Positions 35,701-45,128 of a stretch of 64,000 nt of DNA are shown here, piece after piece. Origin of the DNA: Holophagales bacterium (GTDB lineage: Bacteria > Acidobacteriota > Thermoanaerobaculia > UBA5066). Numbering within the stretch: the stretch's first letter is position 1; each line of letters opens with the position of its first letter. Location of the stretch: positions 602,519 through 666,518 of the forward strand of contig JADKBZ010000002.1 in the NCBI GenBank assembly GCA_016714815.1. Direction: 5' to 3'. A program made the position numbers and the translations under genes. The notes under the pieces were generated by a model that worked only from the letters and a program-made list of their open reading frames with translations, searched no databases and was not told the DNA's origin.

Positions 35701-38700
35701 CCTCACGAGCGCGATCGGGAGATCCCCCGAGATGCCGTGCGCCCAGAGGCCGGACTGGCCGAGCGTGTTCCTCGAGAGGGTCGACTCGTCGCCCCGGAGC
35801 GACCCGTCGGCGAAGAAGACCCGCGAGCCGAGCCGCTCGAAGAGGAGGGCCTCCTCCACGGTGATCCCGAGGTGCCGGAGCGAGACGTGGGCGTGCGTGT
35901 AGGCGAGCGCGAACGTCCGGGCCGCCACGCCGGGGTCGTGGTACTTCAGCGCAAGGGCGTGGACGGAGGCCGCGTCGACAGCGACGCCCGTCGCGAAAGC
36001 GAGGCGCGCGGAGGCGCCGGGGGCGAGGCGGAGGCGGGTCCGGATGCTCAGGACCGGGTCGAGAACGGCCCCCGTCGTCCCCGAGAGCGCGCGCCCGTCG
36101 AGGGCGACCGGGTCGTGCGGGCCCCGCCCGCGCCCGAGGAAGCGAAGGCGGTCGGTCTCCCACTCCACCTGCGCCTGCGTGCGCCCCTCGATCGAGAGGG
36201 CGTGGAACGTGAAGAGCGTCGGCTCCTGGGCGCTCCGAGGGCGCCTGCGGGCGACGAGGGCCGTGCATTCGGCCATCCACTCCGTCTCGACGAAGAGCCT
36301 GCCGAACGCGGGGTGCGCGAAGTCGTCCACGCCGAGCCCCATCGCGAGCTCGACGTAGCTCGTCAGCTCGATCTCCCGCGGCCGTTCGCTCCGGTTCGTC
36401 AGGGAGATCCGGCGCACCTCCGCGTCGTCCTCCGGCGAGACGGCGACCTCCAGCCGCGTCTCGATGTCGTGGTCCCGCCGCGTGATCGTCGCCTTCTCGA
36501 CGAGGAACTCCACGAGGTACTCCTCGGGCTCCCTGCCGACGGGCTGCCAGGCCGCGGACCAGACGGCGCCGGAATGGACGTCGCGCAGGTAGACGAACTG
36601 GCTCCCGGGATCCCGCGTCGGGTCCTCGCGCCACCGGGTCACGGCGTGCCCGCGCCGGAAGCTCGATCCCCCGCCGGCGTTCGTGACGATCGCCACGTAG
36701 GCGCCGTTCGAGAGGATCTGGGACTTGGGGTACGGCGTGAACGCCGAGCGAAGGCGGTAGGGCGCGCGGGCGGCCGCGCCCAGCGCCACTCTGGTCTCCT
36801 CGGCCGGGCGCGGCTCGGTGATCGGCGCCTCCCGCGGGATCCGCTCCTGCAGGAGGAGTTCCGTCGCCTGGATTCTCGGGTCCGCGTGGAACCGGCGGAT
36901 CATCACGTCGCCGAGGAGGACGTTCGCGAGGGAGACGAGGGTCATCCCCTGGTGGTGGGCGAACCAGGCCTTCACGACGACGCCCGCGCCGGGGGCGGAC
37001 GGCAGTCCCGCCGAGATCGCCTCGATCGGCCCGCGCGGCGTGTAGTCGACCGAGTCGTAGAAGCCGTTCCGCCCCTCGGCCCCCTCCCGGGCGAGCCGCC
37101 GGAGGTTCCGGACGGCGGCGGGGGCGTCGACCTGCGCGGCGAGGGCGGTGGCGTAGGGGGCGACGACGAGCTCTTCGGCGAGCCCTCTCTTCAGCCCGAG
37201 GCCCGGGACGCCGAACGCCTTGTACTGGTACGTGCCGGCGCGGTCGACGATGCTGTAGGCCGCCTCCGAGATTCCCCACGGCACGCCGCGTCCCCGTCCG
37301 TAACGGACCTGCTGCCTCACCGCCATGCGGGACGACGTCTCGAGGAGAGTACCCGGATACGTCCGCATGAGGAGGGCCGGCATCAGGTACTCGAACATCG
37401 ACGCGCTCCAGGAGACGAGCGTCGGGACCCCTTCCACGCTGACGACGAGCCTCCCGAGGTGGAACCAGTGGCTCTGCGGCACGTCCCCCTTCGCGATGGC
37501 GAAGAAGCTCGCGACGCGCGCCTCCGAGGCGAGCAGGTCGTAGTACGACGGGTCGAGGCGTCCGGGCCCGTTCGCGTCGGCGAGCCGGTAGCCGATCGAG
37601 AAGAGCTGACGCTGCGGGTCGTAGAGGAAGCCGAAATTCATCCCGTCCGCGAGCGCCATCGCGCGCCGGGCCAGGTCCTGCAGGCGGCCGGCGAGCCCCG
37701 AAGCGGGCTCGGGCGGCGTCGACGCCAGCTCCCGGCACCCTTCCGCGAGGGTCAGGAGCGCCCCCGCGAGGTTCCCGCTGTCGACCGTCGAGACGTAGCG
37801 CGGCGCGAGCGGCGACAGGTTCTCCGTGTCGTACCAGTTGAGCAGGTGCCCTTCGTGGCGCTCCAGCCCCTCGACCGTCGTCAGCGTCGTGTCGAGCCTT
37901 TCGAGCAGCTCGGCGAGAGGCAGGAAACCGAGGTCGTGCGCCGCGAGCGTCGAGAGGAGGGACATCCCGATGTTCGTCGGCGAGGTCCTGTGGAACACGA
38001 CGGCCACCGCCCCCTCCTGCACGTTGTCGGGAGGGAGCCCGTGGTCGCCGGCATCGGGCGCCTCGAACGTGCGCCACGTCTTCCTCGCGACCTGGGTCAG
38101 GTAGTCGCGGTCCTCCGCCGAGAGCTCCCGGCGGAAGGAGCCGGTGGGCTGGCTCAGCCAGTAGGCGATCACCGGGGCGGCGATCCAGAGAAGGGAGAAG
38201 GGAAGGGAAAGGAAGAAGGCGGCGGGGCGGAGCGTCGAGACGAGCACGAGCAGCCCCAGGGCCGCGAGCGGGCTCGCCGCCATCTCGACGACGAACGCGC
38301 GGACTCCCTTGTTCAGGAGCCCGGTGGCCCGCGCCGCCTGCGCGGCCGCCGTCTCCCAGTCGAGGAGCCGGCGCTGCGTCACGACGAGGCGGACGAGCGT
38401 CAGACCGATGGCGTGGACCATCTCCCAGGCGTGGTACGGGAGGAAGACGAGCGTCAGGAGCGCCTGGGCGAAGGCCGTGCTCAGGTCTTCGAGGACGCCC
38501 CGGAGGTGGACGCGCACCGGCCGGTCCGACTTCCTCCACCGGAGCATCTGCGCGAGGGACGCCAGGAGCGGGAAGGCGACGACCGAAAGGCCCCCCAGCG
38601 TCCAGGCGAGCGGCCTCCCGGGAAGGACGGTCCAGGCCGCCGCGAAGAGGGCGAGCAGCGACGGCGCCACCAGGCTTCGGCGGAGGTTGTCGAGGACCTT

Positions 38701-41103
38701 CCACTGGCTGATGAGCGGAAGGGTGTTCTTCACGAAGCCTTCCTGCGACGGGACCATCGGGAAGAGCCAGGCGAGGATCTGCCAGTCGCCCCGCACCCAG
38801 CGGTGCTGGCGGCGCGCGTGGGCGAGGACGTTCGCCGGGTAGTCGTCGACGACTTCCACGTCGGAGGCGAGCGCGGTCCTGGCGTGAAGCCCCTCGAAGA
38901 GGTCGTGCGAGAGGAGCGCGTTCTCCGGGGCGCGGCCGTCGACGCTCGCGCGGAAGGCGTCGACGTCGTAGAGCCCCTTTCCCGTGAAGATCCCCTCGCC
39001 GAAGAGGTCCTGGTAGGTGTCCGACACGGCCGTGGAATACGGGTCGACGCCGGTGTGCCCGGAGTAGACCCTCGCGAAAAGGGACCCGGCGGCGCTCGTC
39101 AGCGTCACGCTCACCCGGGGCTGGAGGATCCCGTAGCCTTCCGTCACCCGCCGGGAGACCGGATCGACGAGCGCCTTGTTGAGCGGGTGGGAGAGGATCC
39201 CGACGAGGGTCCCCGCCACGCCCCGCGGGAGGCGCGAGTCGGCGTCCAGGGTGAGGACGTAGTGCACGGAGGGGAGAATCGACATCTCGCCGATCCGGAC
39301 GCTGAAGGAGACGTCCTCGGGGTTGCGCAGGAGCCGGTTGAACTCCTCGATCTTTCCGCGCTTGCGCTCCCACCCCATGAAGACCCCTTCCTTCGCGTTC
39401 CAGAGGCGGTCGCGGTGGAAGAGAAAGAAGCGGTCCCTCGTCTCGGGCGCGTGCCGGCGGTTCAGCTCCTCGACCCCGGCGACGGCCGCGGCGAGAATCG
39501 GTCCGTCGGCCTCGGTCGTGGCCGTCTTCGCGTCCCGGAAGTCGCTCAGGACCGCGAAGTGGACGTGCGGGTCGAGGTTGCCGAGCGCCTGGACCTCGAC
39601 GTGCTCCAGGAGATGCTCCACGCCCTTCACGCTGCCGAGGAGCGTCGGGACGACGACCATCGTCCGGGAGCCCTCGGGGACGCCGTCGGCGAGGTCCAGC
39701 CGGGGGAGCCGGCGCGGCGGGACCCTGGCCGCGACGAAGCGCTGCACAAGGAGCGTCGCGAGCTCGCTCGCGGGGACCAGGACGAGGAACGCGACGGCGG
39801 CGGCCATCTCCGGCGCCCCCGAAGCCCTCGCGTACGCGGTCGCGGCCAAGACGGACAGGCTCGTCAGGAGCCCGATGCCTCCGAGGTAGGCCGCGGTGGC
39901 GTGGCCAAAGACGAAACGGCGAAGGCGCTGGCCGAAAGGCGGGTGCCAGGCCACGTCGATCTCGAGGCCGCGCCGGCCCTTGCCGATGAGGTGATACCCG
40001 ACGTGACTCGCCCGGCCGTCGGACGCGCCCGAGCAACCCCTGGGCTTCGACGCCGTTCCCTGCCCGCACGAGCGGGCACTCTCGACCGCGCGCAGCGCCA
40101 CGCGCACCTGTGCCTCGCCGGTCGGCTCGGAGAGCTCTTCCACCGCCTGGCGGTAGCGATCGCGGCTCTGGAAGTCCATCCGCGAATAGACCGCCACCGG
40201 GTCCCGCCGCAGGATCTGCTCCACGAGGCTGACCCGCTCGACGTAGCGGCTCCAGTCGAGCGTCGCACAGAGCCTCAGGCTCGTGACGGTGTTGCCGGTG
40301 GAGGCCTGGTCCGTGGCCTGCCTCTGGTACTCGGACCTCACGACGTCCTCGGGCGTCGTCCCCCGGGCGATCAGAGCCTCCTCCACGAGGACGTGGAAGG
40401 GGGCGACGCGCTGGTCGTGCTCCCGCATCCGGTGCCGGAGCTGGGCGACGAAAGCGCTGTGGAGCGGAACGGGAAGCGGCCCCGGCGAGAATCCCTTCTC
40501 CAGGGCGGCGAGGGCCGCGTCCGCCGCCAGGCGCGCCGTCCGGCCCGCCTGGATCCCCTCGGCCAGGCGCCTCAGGTTCTCGATCAGCGCGAGCTTGAGC
40601 ATGCTCGGCCACGCCCAGAGCTCGCCGATCGACAGGGGCGCCACCGTCTGGAAGGCGACGACGAACCGCGTGAGGCGATCGGAGTCGAGGCGGCCGTCCC
40701 CGTGCCGGATCAGCTCGAGCGCCATGGCGTGGATCCGCGCCTGGCCCGAGAACTCGCGCGCGGCGAGCCTGGGAAGCTTCCTGTAGTAGCGGCGAGGGAG
40801 GTCGTGCCTCACCGCGCGGGCCTCCGCGTCGACGAGGTGGAAGTTGTCCAGGAGCCACTCCGCGGCCGGCGGCACGGCCTCCCCGCCGTGGACGTCGTCC
40901 GCGAGGACGCCGTACACCTCCCTGAGGACGCGCAGGTTCTCGTCCAGGCGGGGGAGAACGTCGTGCCCGCCGGCGCGGGGCCGCGCGAGCGTGAAGATGG
41001 CCGCGAGAGTCTTGGCTCGCTCTTCGAGGCTCTCCAGGCTCAGGACCTCGCCCCTGAGCGGGACGGCATCCTCGACGGAGCGCCGCCGGAAGAGATGCCT
41101 CAC
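32800..41103 (-). CDS. ndvB: cyclic beta-1,2-glucan synthase (NdvB/Cgs type)
   Basis: 2767 aa, close to the ~2,800 aa of rhizobial NdvB and Brucella Cgs. Order: N-terminal region (1-390), membrane helices (~395-450), GT84 glycosyltransferase (~480-800) with DADSRLPRG near 619 and RRQHRWVRGDWQ near 764, membrane helices (~810-960), glucoamylase-like domain (~1000-1430, GTYQYKAFGVPGLGLKRGL, FAHHQGMTL), two GH94 sugar-binding regions and a C-terminal GH94 phosphorylase domain (~2240-2740, GSCDWNDGYNRVG). The family makes periplasmic cyclic glucans in osmotic adaptation. GTG 41103 overlaps the ferritin-like gene stop (GTGA). An 11-G run (coding strand) sits in frame near residue 2221. A sigma54 motif precedes the operon. 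Confidence 0.93.
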   Translation of the reverse strand: MRHLFRRRSVEDAVPLRGEVLSLESLEERAKTLAAIFTLARPRAGGHDVLPRLDENLRVLREVYGVLADDVHGGEAVPPAAEWLLDNFHLVDAEARAVRHDLPRRYYRKLPRLAAREFSGQARIHAMALELIRHGDGRLDSDRLTRFVVAFQTVAPLSIGELWAWPSMLKLALIENLRRLAEGIQAGRTARLAADAALAALEKGFSPGPLPVPLHSAFVAQLRHRMREHDQRVAPFHVLVEEALIARGTTPEDVVRSEYQRQATDQASTGNTVTSLRLCATLDWSRYVERVSLVEQILRRDPVAVYSRMDFQSRDRYRQAVEELSEPTGEAQVRVALRAVESARSCGQGTASKPRGCSGASDGRASHVGYHLIGKGRRGLEIDVAWHPPFGQRLRRFVFGHATAAYLGGIGLLTSLSVLAATAYARASGAPEMAAAVAFLVLVPASELATLLVQRFVAARVPPRRLPRLDLADGVPEGSRTMVVVPTLLGSVKGVEHLLEHVEVQALGNLDPHVHFAVLSDFRDAKTATTEADGPILAAAVAGVEELNRRHAPETRDRFFLFHRDRLWNAKEGVFMGWERKRGKIEEFNRLLRNPEDVSFSVRIGEMSILPSVHYVLTLDADSRLPRGVAGTLVGILSHPLNKALVDPVSRRVTEGYGILQPRVSVTLTSAAGSLFARVYSGHTGVDPYSTAVSDTYQDLFGEGIFTGKGLYDVDAFRASVDGRAPENALLSHDLFEGLHARTALASDVEVVDDYPANVLAHARRQHRWVRGDWQILAWLFPMVPSQEGFVKNTLPLISQWKVLDNLRRSLVAPSLLALFAAAWTVLPGRPLAWTLGGLSVVAFPLLASLAQMLRWRKSDRPVRVHLRGVLEDLSTAFAQALLTLVFLPYHAWEMVHAIGLTLVRLVVTQRRLLDWETAAAQAARATGLLNKGVRAFVVEMAASPLAALGLLVLVSTLRPAAFFLSLPFSLLWIAAPVIAYWLSQPTGSFRRELSAEDRDYLTQVARKTWRTFEAPDAGDHGLPPDNVQEGAVAVVFHRTSPTNIGMSLLSTLAAHDLGFLPLAELLERLDTTLTTVEGLERHEGHLLNWYDTENLSPLAPRYVSTVDSGNLAGALLTLAEGCRELASTPPEPASGLAGRLQDLARRAMALADGMNFGFLYDPQRQLFSIGYRLADANGPGRLDPSYYDLLASEARVASFFAIAKGDVPQSHWFHLGRLVVSVEGVPTLVSWSASMFEYLMPALLMRTYPGTLLETSSRMAVRQQVRYGRGRGVPWGISEAAYSIVDRAGTYQYKAFGVPGLGLKRGLAEELVVAPYATALAAQVDAPAAVRNLRRLAREGAEGRNGFYDSVDYTPRGPIEAISAGLPSAPGAGVVVKAWFAHHQGMTLVSLANVLLGDVMIRRFHADPRIQATELLLQERIPREAPITEPRPAEETRVALGAAARAPYRLRSAFTPYPKSQILSNGAYVAIVTNAGGGSSFRRGHAVTRWREDPTRDPGSQFVYLRDVHSGAVWSAAWQPVGREPEEYLVEFLVEKATITRRDHDIETRLEVAVSPEDDAEVRRISLTNRSERPREIELTSYVELAMGLGVDDFAHPAFGRLFVETEWMAECTALVARRRPRSAQEPTLFTFHALSIEGRTQAQVEWETDRLRFLGRGRGPHDPVALDGRALSGTTGAVLDPVLSIRTRLRLAPGASARLAFATGVAVDAASVHALALKYHDPGVAARTFALAYTHAHVSLRHLGITVEEALLFERLGSRVFFADGSLRGDESTLSRNTLGQSGLWAHGISGDLPIALVRVVEADDVVLVRQVLMAHEHWRLKGLDSDVVILNDHPAGYRDEMHEHLAQVVEGGPWGAWKGKRGGVFLLRGDGMPEAERVLLFSAARAVLSGDRGNLQEQLDRPEKEPPRPLAGPFADEPEASAGTESGALVPPLVMENGLGGFTRDGREYVVVLEGERETPLPWVNVLANPRFGSIVTSTGAAHSWSGNSRENRITPHAGDPVTDPTSEAIFVRDEADGAVWGATPAPIRRTARSPRWVVRHAPGVTRFVRAARGIEQELALFVSREEPVKVSLLTLTNRSEWRRHLTVTSYNDWWLGPPKAGVPQFVTTERDPGTGAILARNSWNEAFRGRVAFAGTNAPVASATGDRREFLGRNGSLARAAGVGAKALEGRFGAGLDPCAALRTVVELEPGETRRVVFVLGQGTDEAEAASLLERYVGGGAEAGVRVAEAELAAVEAAWEETLGAVRVSTPDDSFDLLVNRWLLYQDIASRLWARSGYYQSSGAYGFRDQIQDVLALTLTRPDLTREHLVRAAARQFVEGDVQHWWDASSGNGIRTRCSDDLLWLPYGVAHYVRATGDAAILDERIRFLEAPLLPPGEAEVFGMPAVSSEAGSMLDHCVRAIDRGLTAGVHGLPLIGSCDWNDGYNRVGHEGRGESVFVGWFLHAILGEFGPLCESRGDALRATRYRAERQRLGTMLEQSWDGDWYRRGYYDDGTPLGSSQNDEGRIDSVAQSWAVLSGAAPAKRADRAMDSVLAHLVRRASGVVLLLTPPFDRTALDPGYIKGYLPGIRENGGQYTHAAQWVVLALARLGSGDEAMELFHMLNPINHARSAADVETYRTEPYAVAADVYDHPSHRGRGGWTWYTGAAGWMYRVAMEGILGLERRGASFSVNPCIPSSWPACSVEWRFGGARYAIEIENPEGKCRGVASVELDGAPADPAAIPLLDDGLAHRVRVVLGTTPAVAPAPPSPAVVLAEVDLSLRG
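34431..34441 (-). repeat. 11-base poly-G tract inside ndvB
   Basis: Eleven consecutive Gs on the coding strand (Cs on the plus strand) encode part of a V-G-G-G-A stretch between the second sugar-binding region and the GH94 catalytic domain. The tract is in frame as given. A tract this long is a candidate slippage (phase-variation) site or a sequencing weak point. Confidence 0.7.
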
Positions 41104-41591
41104 GTCGTCTCTCCGGGACCCGGCCTCGCTTCTCCCGCGTTCGGGTCCTTCTTATTCATGAGCCGCGCCAGGAGCGCCGTCACGTCGGTGACGTGCCTGC
41201 GCTGCCGCGGGATCAGCTCGATCGCCACGAGGTCGCTCGCGTCGCCCTCCAGCGTCCCGTCCATCGCCTCGTACATCGACAGGCCCGCCTCCTCCCCTTC
41301 GAGGAGCTCGTGGACCGTCGCCGCGTCCACGAGGAGCGCGAAGGCGCCCGCCGTCGCGGCCAGGCTGGCGGGAATCCCGCCCAGCTGCCGGACGACCACA
41401 CCCAGCGCCGCGACGGCCCTCTGATGATCAGAGGCGAAGCGGAGAATCTCGGGAACGTCGACGGTGCGTCGATTCTCGGCCGAGCGGAGGGCGTGCTTCC
41501 AGGCATTCACCGCGGCGAGCTCTCCCCGCAGGAGGAAGTTCAACCCCGCAATCCCTTCCGACTGCGTTCTCGCGTCCGCGGCGGCGGTCAT
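41100..41591 (-). CDS. DUF2383-like ferritin-like four-helix protein (second copy)
   Basis: 163 aa, all-helical, beginning MTAAADARTQSEGIAGLNFL and containing LLRGELAAVNAWKHAL, a LNxLLRGE pattern like the 803 gene, and IELIPRQRRHVTDVTALL near the end (compare RLIPGQKGHLDALTAI). A shared family is therefore likely. ATG 41591 is chosen for the GGAGA before it. Its stop overlaps the NdvB GTG start (GTGA), an unusual coupling of a tiny cytoplasmic protein to a giant membrane synthase. A near-perfect sigma54 motif lies 70 nt upstream. The function is unknown. Confidence 0.75.
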   Translation of the reverse strand: MTAAADARTQSEGIAGLNFLLRGELAAVNAWKHALRSAENRRTVDVPEILRFASDHQRAVAALGVVVRQLGGIPASLAATAGAFALLVDAATVHELLEGEEAGLSMYEAMDGTLEGDASDLVAIELIPRQRRHVTDVTALLARLMNKKDPNAGEARPGPGETT

Positions 41592-41660
41592 CGCTTTTCT
41601 CCGGGGTGCCGCTGCGGATGCGTTTGCACGTTCATGGAACCTCGTTCGACGGACGGGAAC

Positions 41661-41675
41661 GCACGGAGCGTGCCA
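41661..41675 (-). promoter_or_regulatory. sigma54 -24/-12 promoter (ferritin-like-ndvB operon)
   Basis: The minus strand reads TGGCACGCTCCGTGC, a near-consensus core 70 nt before ATG 41591. Confidence 0.65.
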
Positions 41676-41743
41676 CGAGGGCTCGACGCCCCTGCATTGA
41701 CGTTCCCCCCGCAGGCCGATGCTTTGCATAGAGATTCCGGCAG

Positions 41744-42408
41744 ATGAACGAGGCTCTCCCTCCTGACCCCCCCGGCGGCATTGCGGGTGCGCTCGGAACG
41801 CTCCGCCACGCCCTCGCCGACCCGCTCTCGGCCGCCGGGGTGAAGCTCGAGCTCCTCGAGCGACGCCTCGCGGCGGCCCCGTCGGACGCTGGCGCCCTCG
41901 CGGAGAGGGTACGTGGAGTCAGGGCCGACCTCGCCGCCGCGGGCCGGCTCATCGACCTCCTGCCGCGCCTGGCGGCCGTCGCGGGCGAGGCGGCCGTGGA
42001 GACCTCGCTCGGCGATCTCTGCCGCGTTGCCGGGATCCCGGTCGAGGGAGCCCCGGCCTTCGAGCCCCGGCTCGTTCTTCGGCGCCTCGCCACGATCGAC
42101 GCCCTGAGGATCCTGGTCTGGTTCCTCCGCTCGCGCGATCCCGCGGGAGCGCCGCCGCTCCTGTACGACGATTCCGCGCCCGGGCGGCTGGCCCTCCGGA
42201 TCGAGGCCCCCGGCGGGGGCGGCGAAGAGAACCCCGAACGGCTCTTCCACCTGCCGCGCGGCCAGGAACGGGCCGGGGATCTCTTCGTCGCGCGGGCGGG
42301 GATCGAGTCCGACGGAGGCCGCCTGCAGCTCGTCGAGCGGGAGGAGCGGCTCGTCGCGCTCGTCTCGTGGCCCGCCCCCGCGCCCGCCGGAGAGGAAGGG
42401 GCCGCTTC

Positions 42409-42412
<4 letters not shown>
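41744..42412 (+). CDS. DHp/ChpT-like histidine phosphotransfer protein
   Basis: 222 aa. Residues 18-42 read GTLRHALADPLSAAGVKLEL, an H-box-like helix with His near residue 22 (compare SHELRTPL). A second long helix follows, then an alpha/beta region ending in VEREERLVALVSWPAPA that looks like a shrunken HATPase fold without recognisable N, G1 or G2 boxes. The pattern suggests a histidine phosphotransferase or pseudo-kinase. Its stop overlaps the GTG of the NtrC-type regulator (GTGA), so the two are made together and probably form a phosphorelay step. No membrane helix. The assignment rests on pattern and position only. Confidence 0.5.
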
Positions 42413-43791
<1,379 letters not shown>

Positions 43792-43798
43792 GCCGGCC

Positions 43799-43813
43799 TT
43801 GAAAAGCGTGCAA
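43799..43813 (+). promoter_or_regulatory. candidate UAS, copy 1 upstream of csbD
   Basis: TTGAAAAGCGTGCAA, the recurring 15-mer, about 105 bp upstream of the csbD sigma54 promoter and directly after the activator gene. Confidence 0.5.
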
Positions 43814-43819
43814 CCGGGT

Positions 43820-43834
43820 TTGAAGGCCTTTCAA
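43820..43834 (-). promoter_or_regulatory. candidate UAS, copy 2 upstream of csbD
   Basis: TTGAAAGGCCTTCAA on the minus strand, the most symmetric copy (TTGAA-N5-TTCAA). It is spaced 21 bp (two helical turns) from copy 1 and 85 bp from the promoter. Confidence 0.55.
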
Positions 43835-43918
43835 GCATCTCCGGCTGCGCCGCCGGCTTCACGGACCGATCCATGCCGGTTTACCGCAATGCAGCAAAAG
43901 CGGGTGGAAGGGGCCGCG

Positions 43919-43933
43919 TGGCACGACCCGTGC
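43919..43933 (+). promoter_or_regulatory. sigma54 -24/-12 promoter (csbD)
   Basis: TGGCACGACCCGTGC is a near-consensus core, 28 nt before ATG 43961. Confidence 0.7.
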
Positions 43934-43960
43934 TCCTTCCCGGGGTGCAAAGGAGAACCC

Positions 43961-44164
43961 ATGACACAGCAGCAGACCACCGGAAAAGTGAAGAAGACGA
44001 AGGGGAAGGTCAAGGAAGCGGTCGGCATTCTCTCCGGCGACAAGAAGATGGAACGGGAGGGGACCGCCCAGCGCGCCGAGGGCGCGATCGAGGAAGGGCT
44101 CGGCAAGGCCCGCCACGAGGTCGGCAAGGTGCTGACGAAGCTCGGAAAGGCGATCAGCGGATAA
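43961..44164 (+). CDS. CsbD-family stress protein
   Basis: 67 aa, highly charged and helical, starting MTQQQTTGKVKKTKGKVKEA and containing VGILSGDKKMEREG, the CsbD signature. CsbD proteins are small abundant stress-response proteins (sigmaB-controlled in Bacillus) of unknown mechanism. ATG 43961 follows AAAGGAG. It has the most complete set of control sites in the window: a near-consensus sigma54 core 28 nt upstream and two tandem UAS-like 15-mers, right after the sigma54 activator gene. Confidence 0.9.
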   Translation: MTQQQTTGKVKKTKGKVKEAVGILSGDKKMEREGTAQRAEGAIEEGLGKARHEVGKVLTKLGKAISG

Positions 44165-44192
44165 CGTCCCCTCCGCGGCGGGGCGGCCACCG

Positions 44193-44207
44193 TGGCTCGC
44201 CGCTTGC
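44193..44207 (+). promoter_or_regulatory. sigma54 -24/-12 promoter (secreted protein)
   Basis: TGGCTCGCCGCTTGC, followed by A, differs from consensus at one position of the -24 box. It lies 31 nt before the TTG start at 44238. Confidence 0.55.
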
Positions 44208-44237
44208 ACCTCCGGTTCCGCCCTGACGGAGGTGCAA

Positions 44238-44996
44238 TTGAAAAAACTCCTGACTCTCGCGTCCGCCCTCATCCTCGCTGCTCCCCTTCTCGCCGGCGAG
44301 GTCCACGTCCGATCGCCGGCGCCCCTCGTGGTGGGCGCCGTCTCCCACGTCCTGCTTCCCACCTCGGCCAGCCTCAACGGGCAGTTCGGGTCCGTCTACA
44401 AGACGCGGATCAGCGTCGCCAACGTCACGGGCTACGCCTACAACATCCGCGCCGGCTTCAGCACCGCCGCGGGCGAGGTCGCCGTGGCCTCCTTCGGCAT
44501 GCAGCCGTACGAGACGCGCACCTGGGACAACTTCCTCGGCGACGTCCTCCACTTGAGCGGCGCCGGCGCCATCGATTTCGACAGCGGCGACACGGCAGAC
44601 CGGTTCATCGTCTCCGCGCAGGTCTACGTCGACGGGCCGAACGGCCGGTTCAGCACCGCCGTGCAGTCGGCCGACGAGGCGGGAACGATCATTTCCGGGC
44701 GGCCGGGCTACGTGATCGGGATCAGCGCGAACGCGTTCGACCGCACGAACCTCGGCTGCGCGAGCGACTCGGCTTCGTTCCAGAGGATCACCGCCGAGGT
44801 CTACAGCCCCTCCAACATCTTCCTCGGTTCGCTCGCCTTCGACCTGAACCCCTGGGGCTGGACGCAGGTCGGCGTCAACATCCCGGTCACCGACGGCATC
44901 CTGGTGATCACCAGCACCCAGCGCGCGGTCTGCTACGGCGTCGTCGTGGACAACGTCAGCAACGACGGCACGTTCCAGCTCGCCGTTCCCGACTGA
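44238..44996 (+). CDS. secreted protein with acidobacterial-type beta domain
   Basis: 252 aa. The signal peptide KKLLTLASALILAAPLLA is followed by a beta-rich domain, with LPTSASLNGQFGSVYKTRIS near the start and VVVDNVSNDGTFQLAVPD at the end. TTG 44238 is chosen because GGAGG sits five bases before it and a lysine-rich signal peptide follows; an in-frame GTG six bases earlier would overlap the ribosome site. The closing V-DN-x-x-NDxxxQ pattern recurs at the end of the next gene (VADNTTNDPSIQFAD), so the two share a C-terminal domain. It is likely exported and the function is unknown. A sigma54 motif lies 31 nt upstream. Confidence 0.78.
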   Translation: MKKLLTLASALILAAPLLAGEVHVRSPAPLVVGAVSHVLLPTSASLNGQFGSVYKTRISVANVTGYAYNIRAGFSTAAGEVAVASFGMQPYETRTWDNFLGDVLHLSGAGAIDFDSGDTADRFIVSAQVYVDGPNGRFSTAVQSADEAGTIISGRPGYVIGISANAFDRTNLGCASDSASFQRITAEVYSPSNIFLGSLAFDLNPWGWTQVGVNIPVTDGILVITSTQRAVCYGVVVDNVSNDGTFQLAVPD

Positions 44997-45027
44997 TCCG
45001 CGCACCAGAGAGCGCGAAGAACGCCGC

Positions 45028-45060
45028 GGGCGTGGGGCAGCGGAAACCTGCGCCACGCCC
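45028..45060 (+). terminator. hairpin after the 44238 gene
   Basis: GGGCGTGG and CCACGCCC enclose an inner GCAG/CTGC stem. The hairpin ends 7 bp before the next sigma54 motif and there is no T run. Confidence 0.45.
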
Positions 45061-45066
45061 CCCTCG

Positions 45067-45081
45067 TGGTACCGGACTTGC
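45067..45081 (+). promoter_or_regulatory. sigma54 -24/-12 promoter (PKD protein)
   Basis: TGGTACCGGACTTGC, followed by T, has GG/GC spacing and an exact TTGC box, 48 nt before ATG 45129. Confidence 0.5.
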
Positions 45082-45128
45082 TCTCGCAGGTCCGGGCCTC
45101 AGGGCCGCACAACTGCTGGAGGCAATTC

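Noticed and set aside
32899..41424. A 2841-codon open frame antisense to ndvB
   Set aside because: Long antisense frames are expected opposite high-GC3 genes; the translation is low-complexity R/E/P/G-rich with no domain, whereas the minus strand encodes a full cyclic glucan synthase.
41713..41727. Possible sigma54 element before the DHp-like gene (AGGCCGATGCTTTGC)
   Set aside because: It lacks GGCAC and ends only 17 nt before the start codon, leaving almost no leader.
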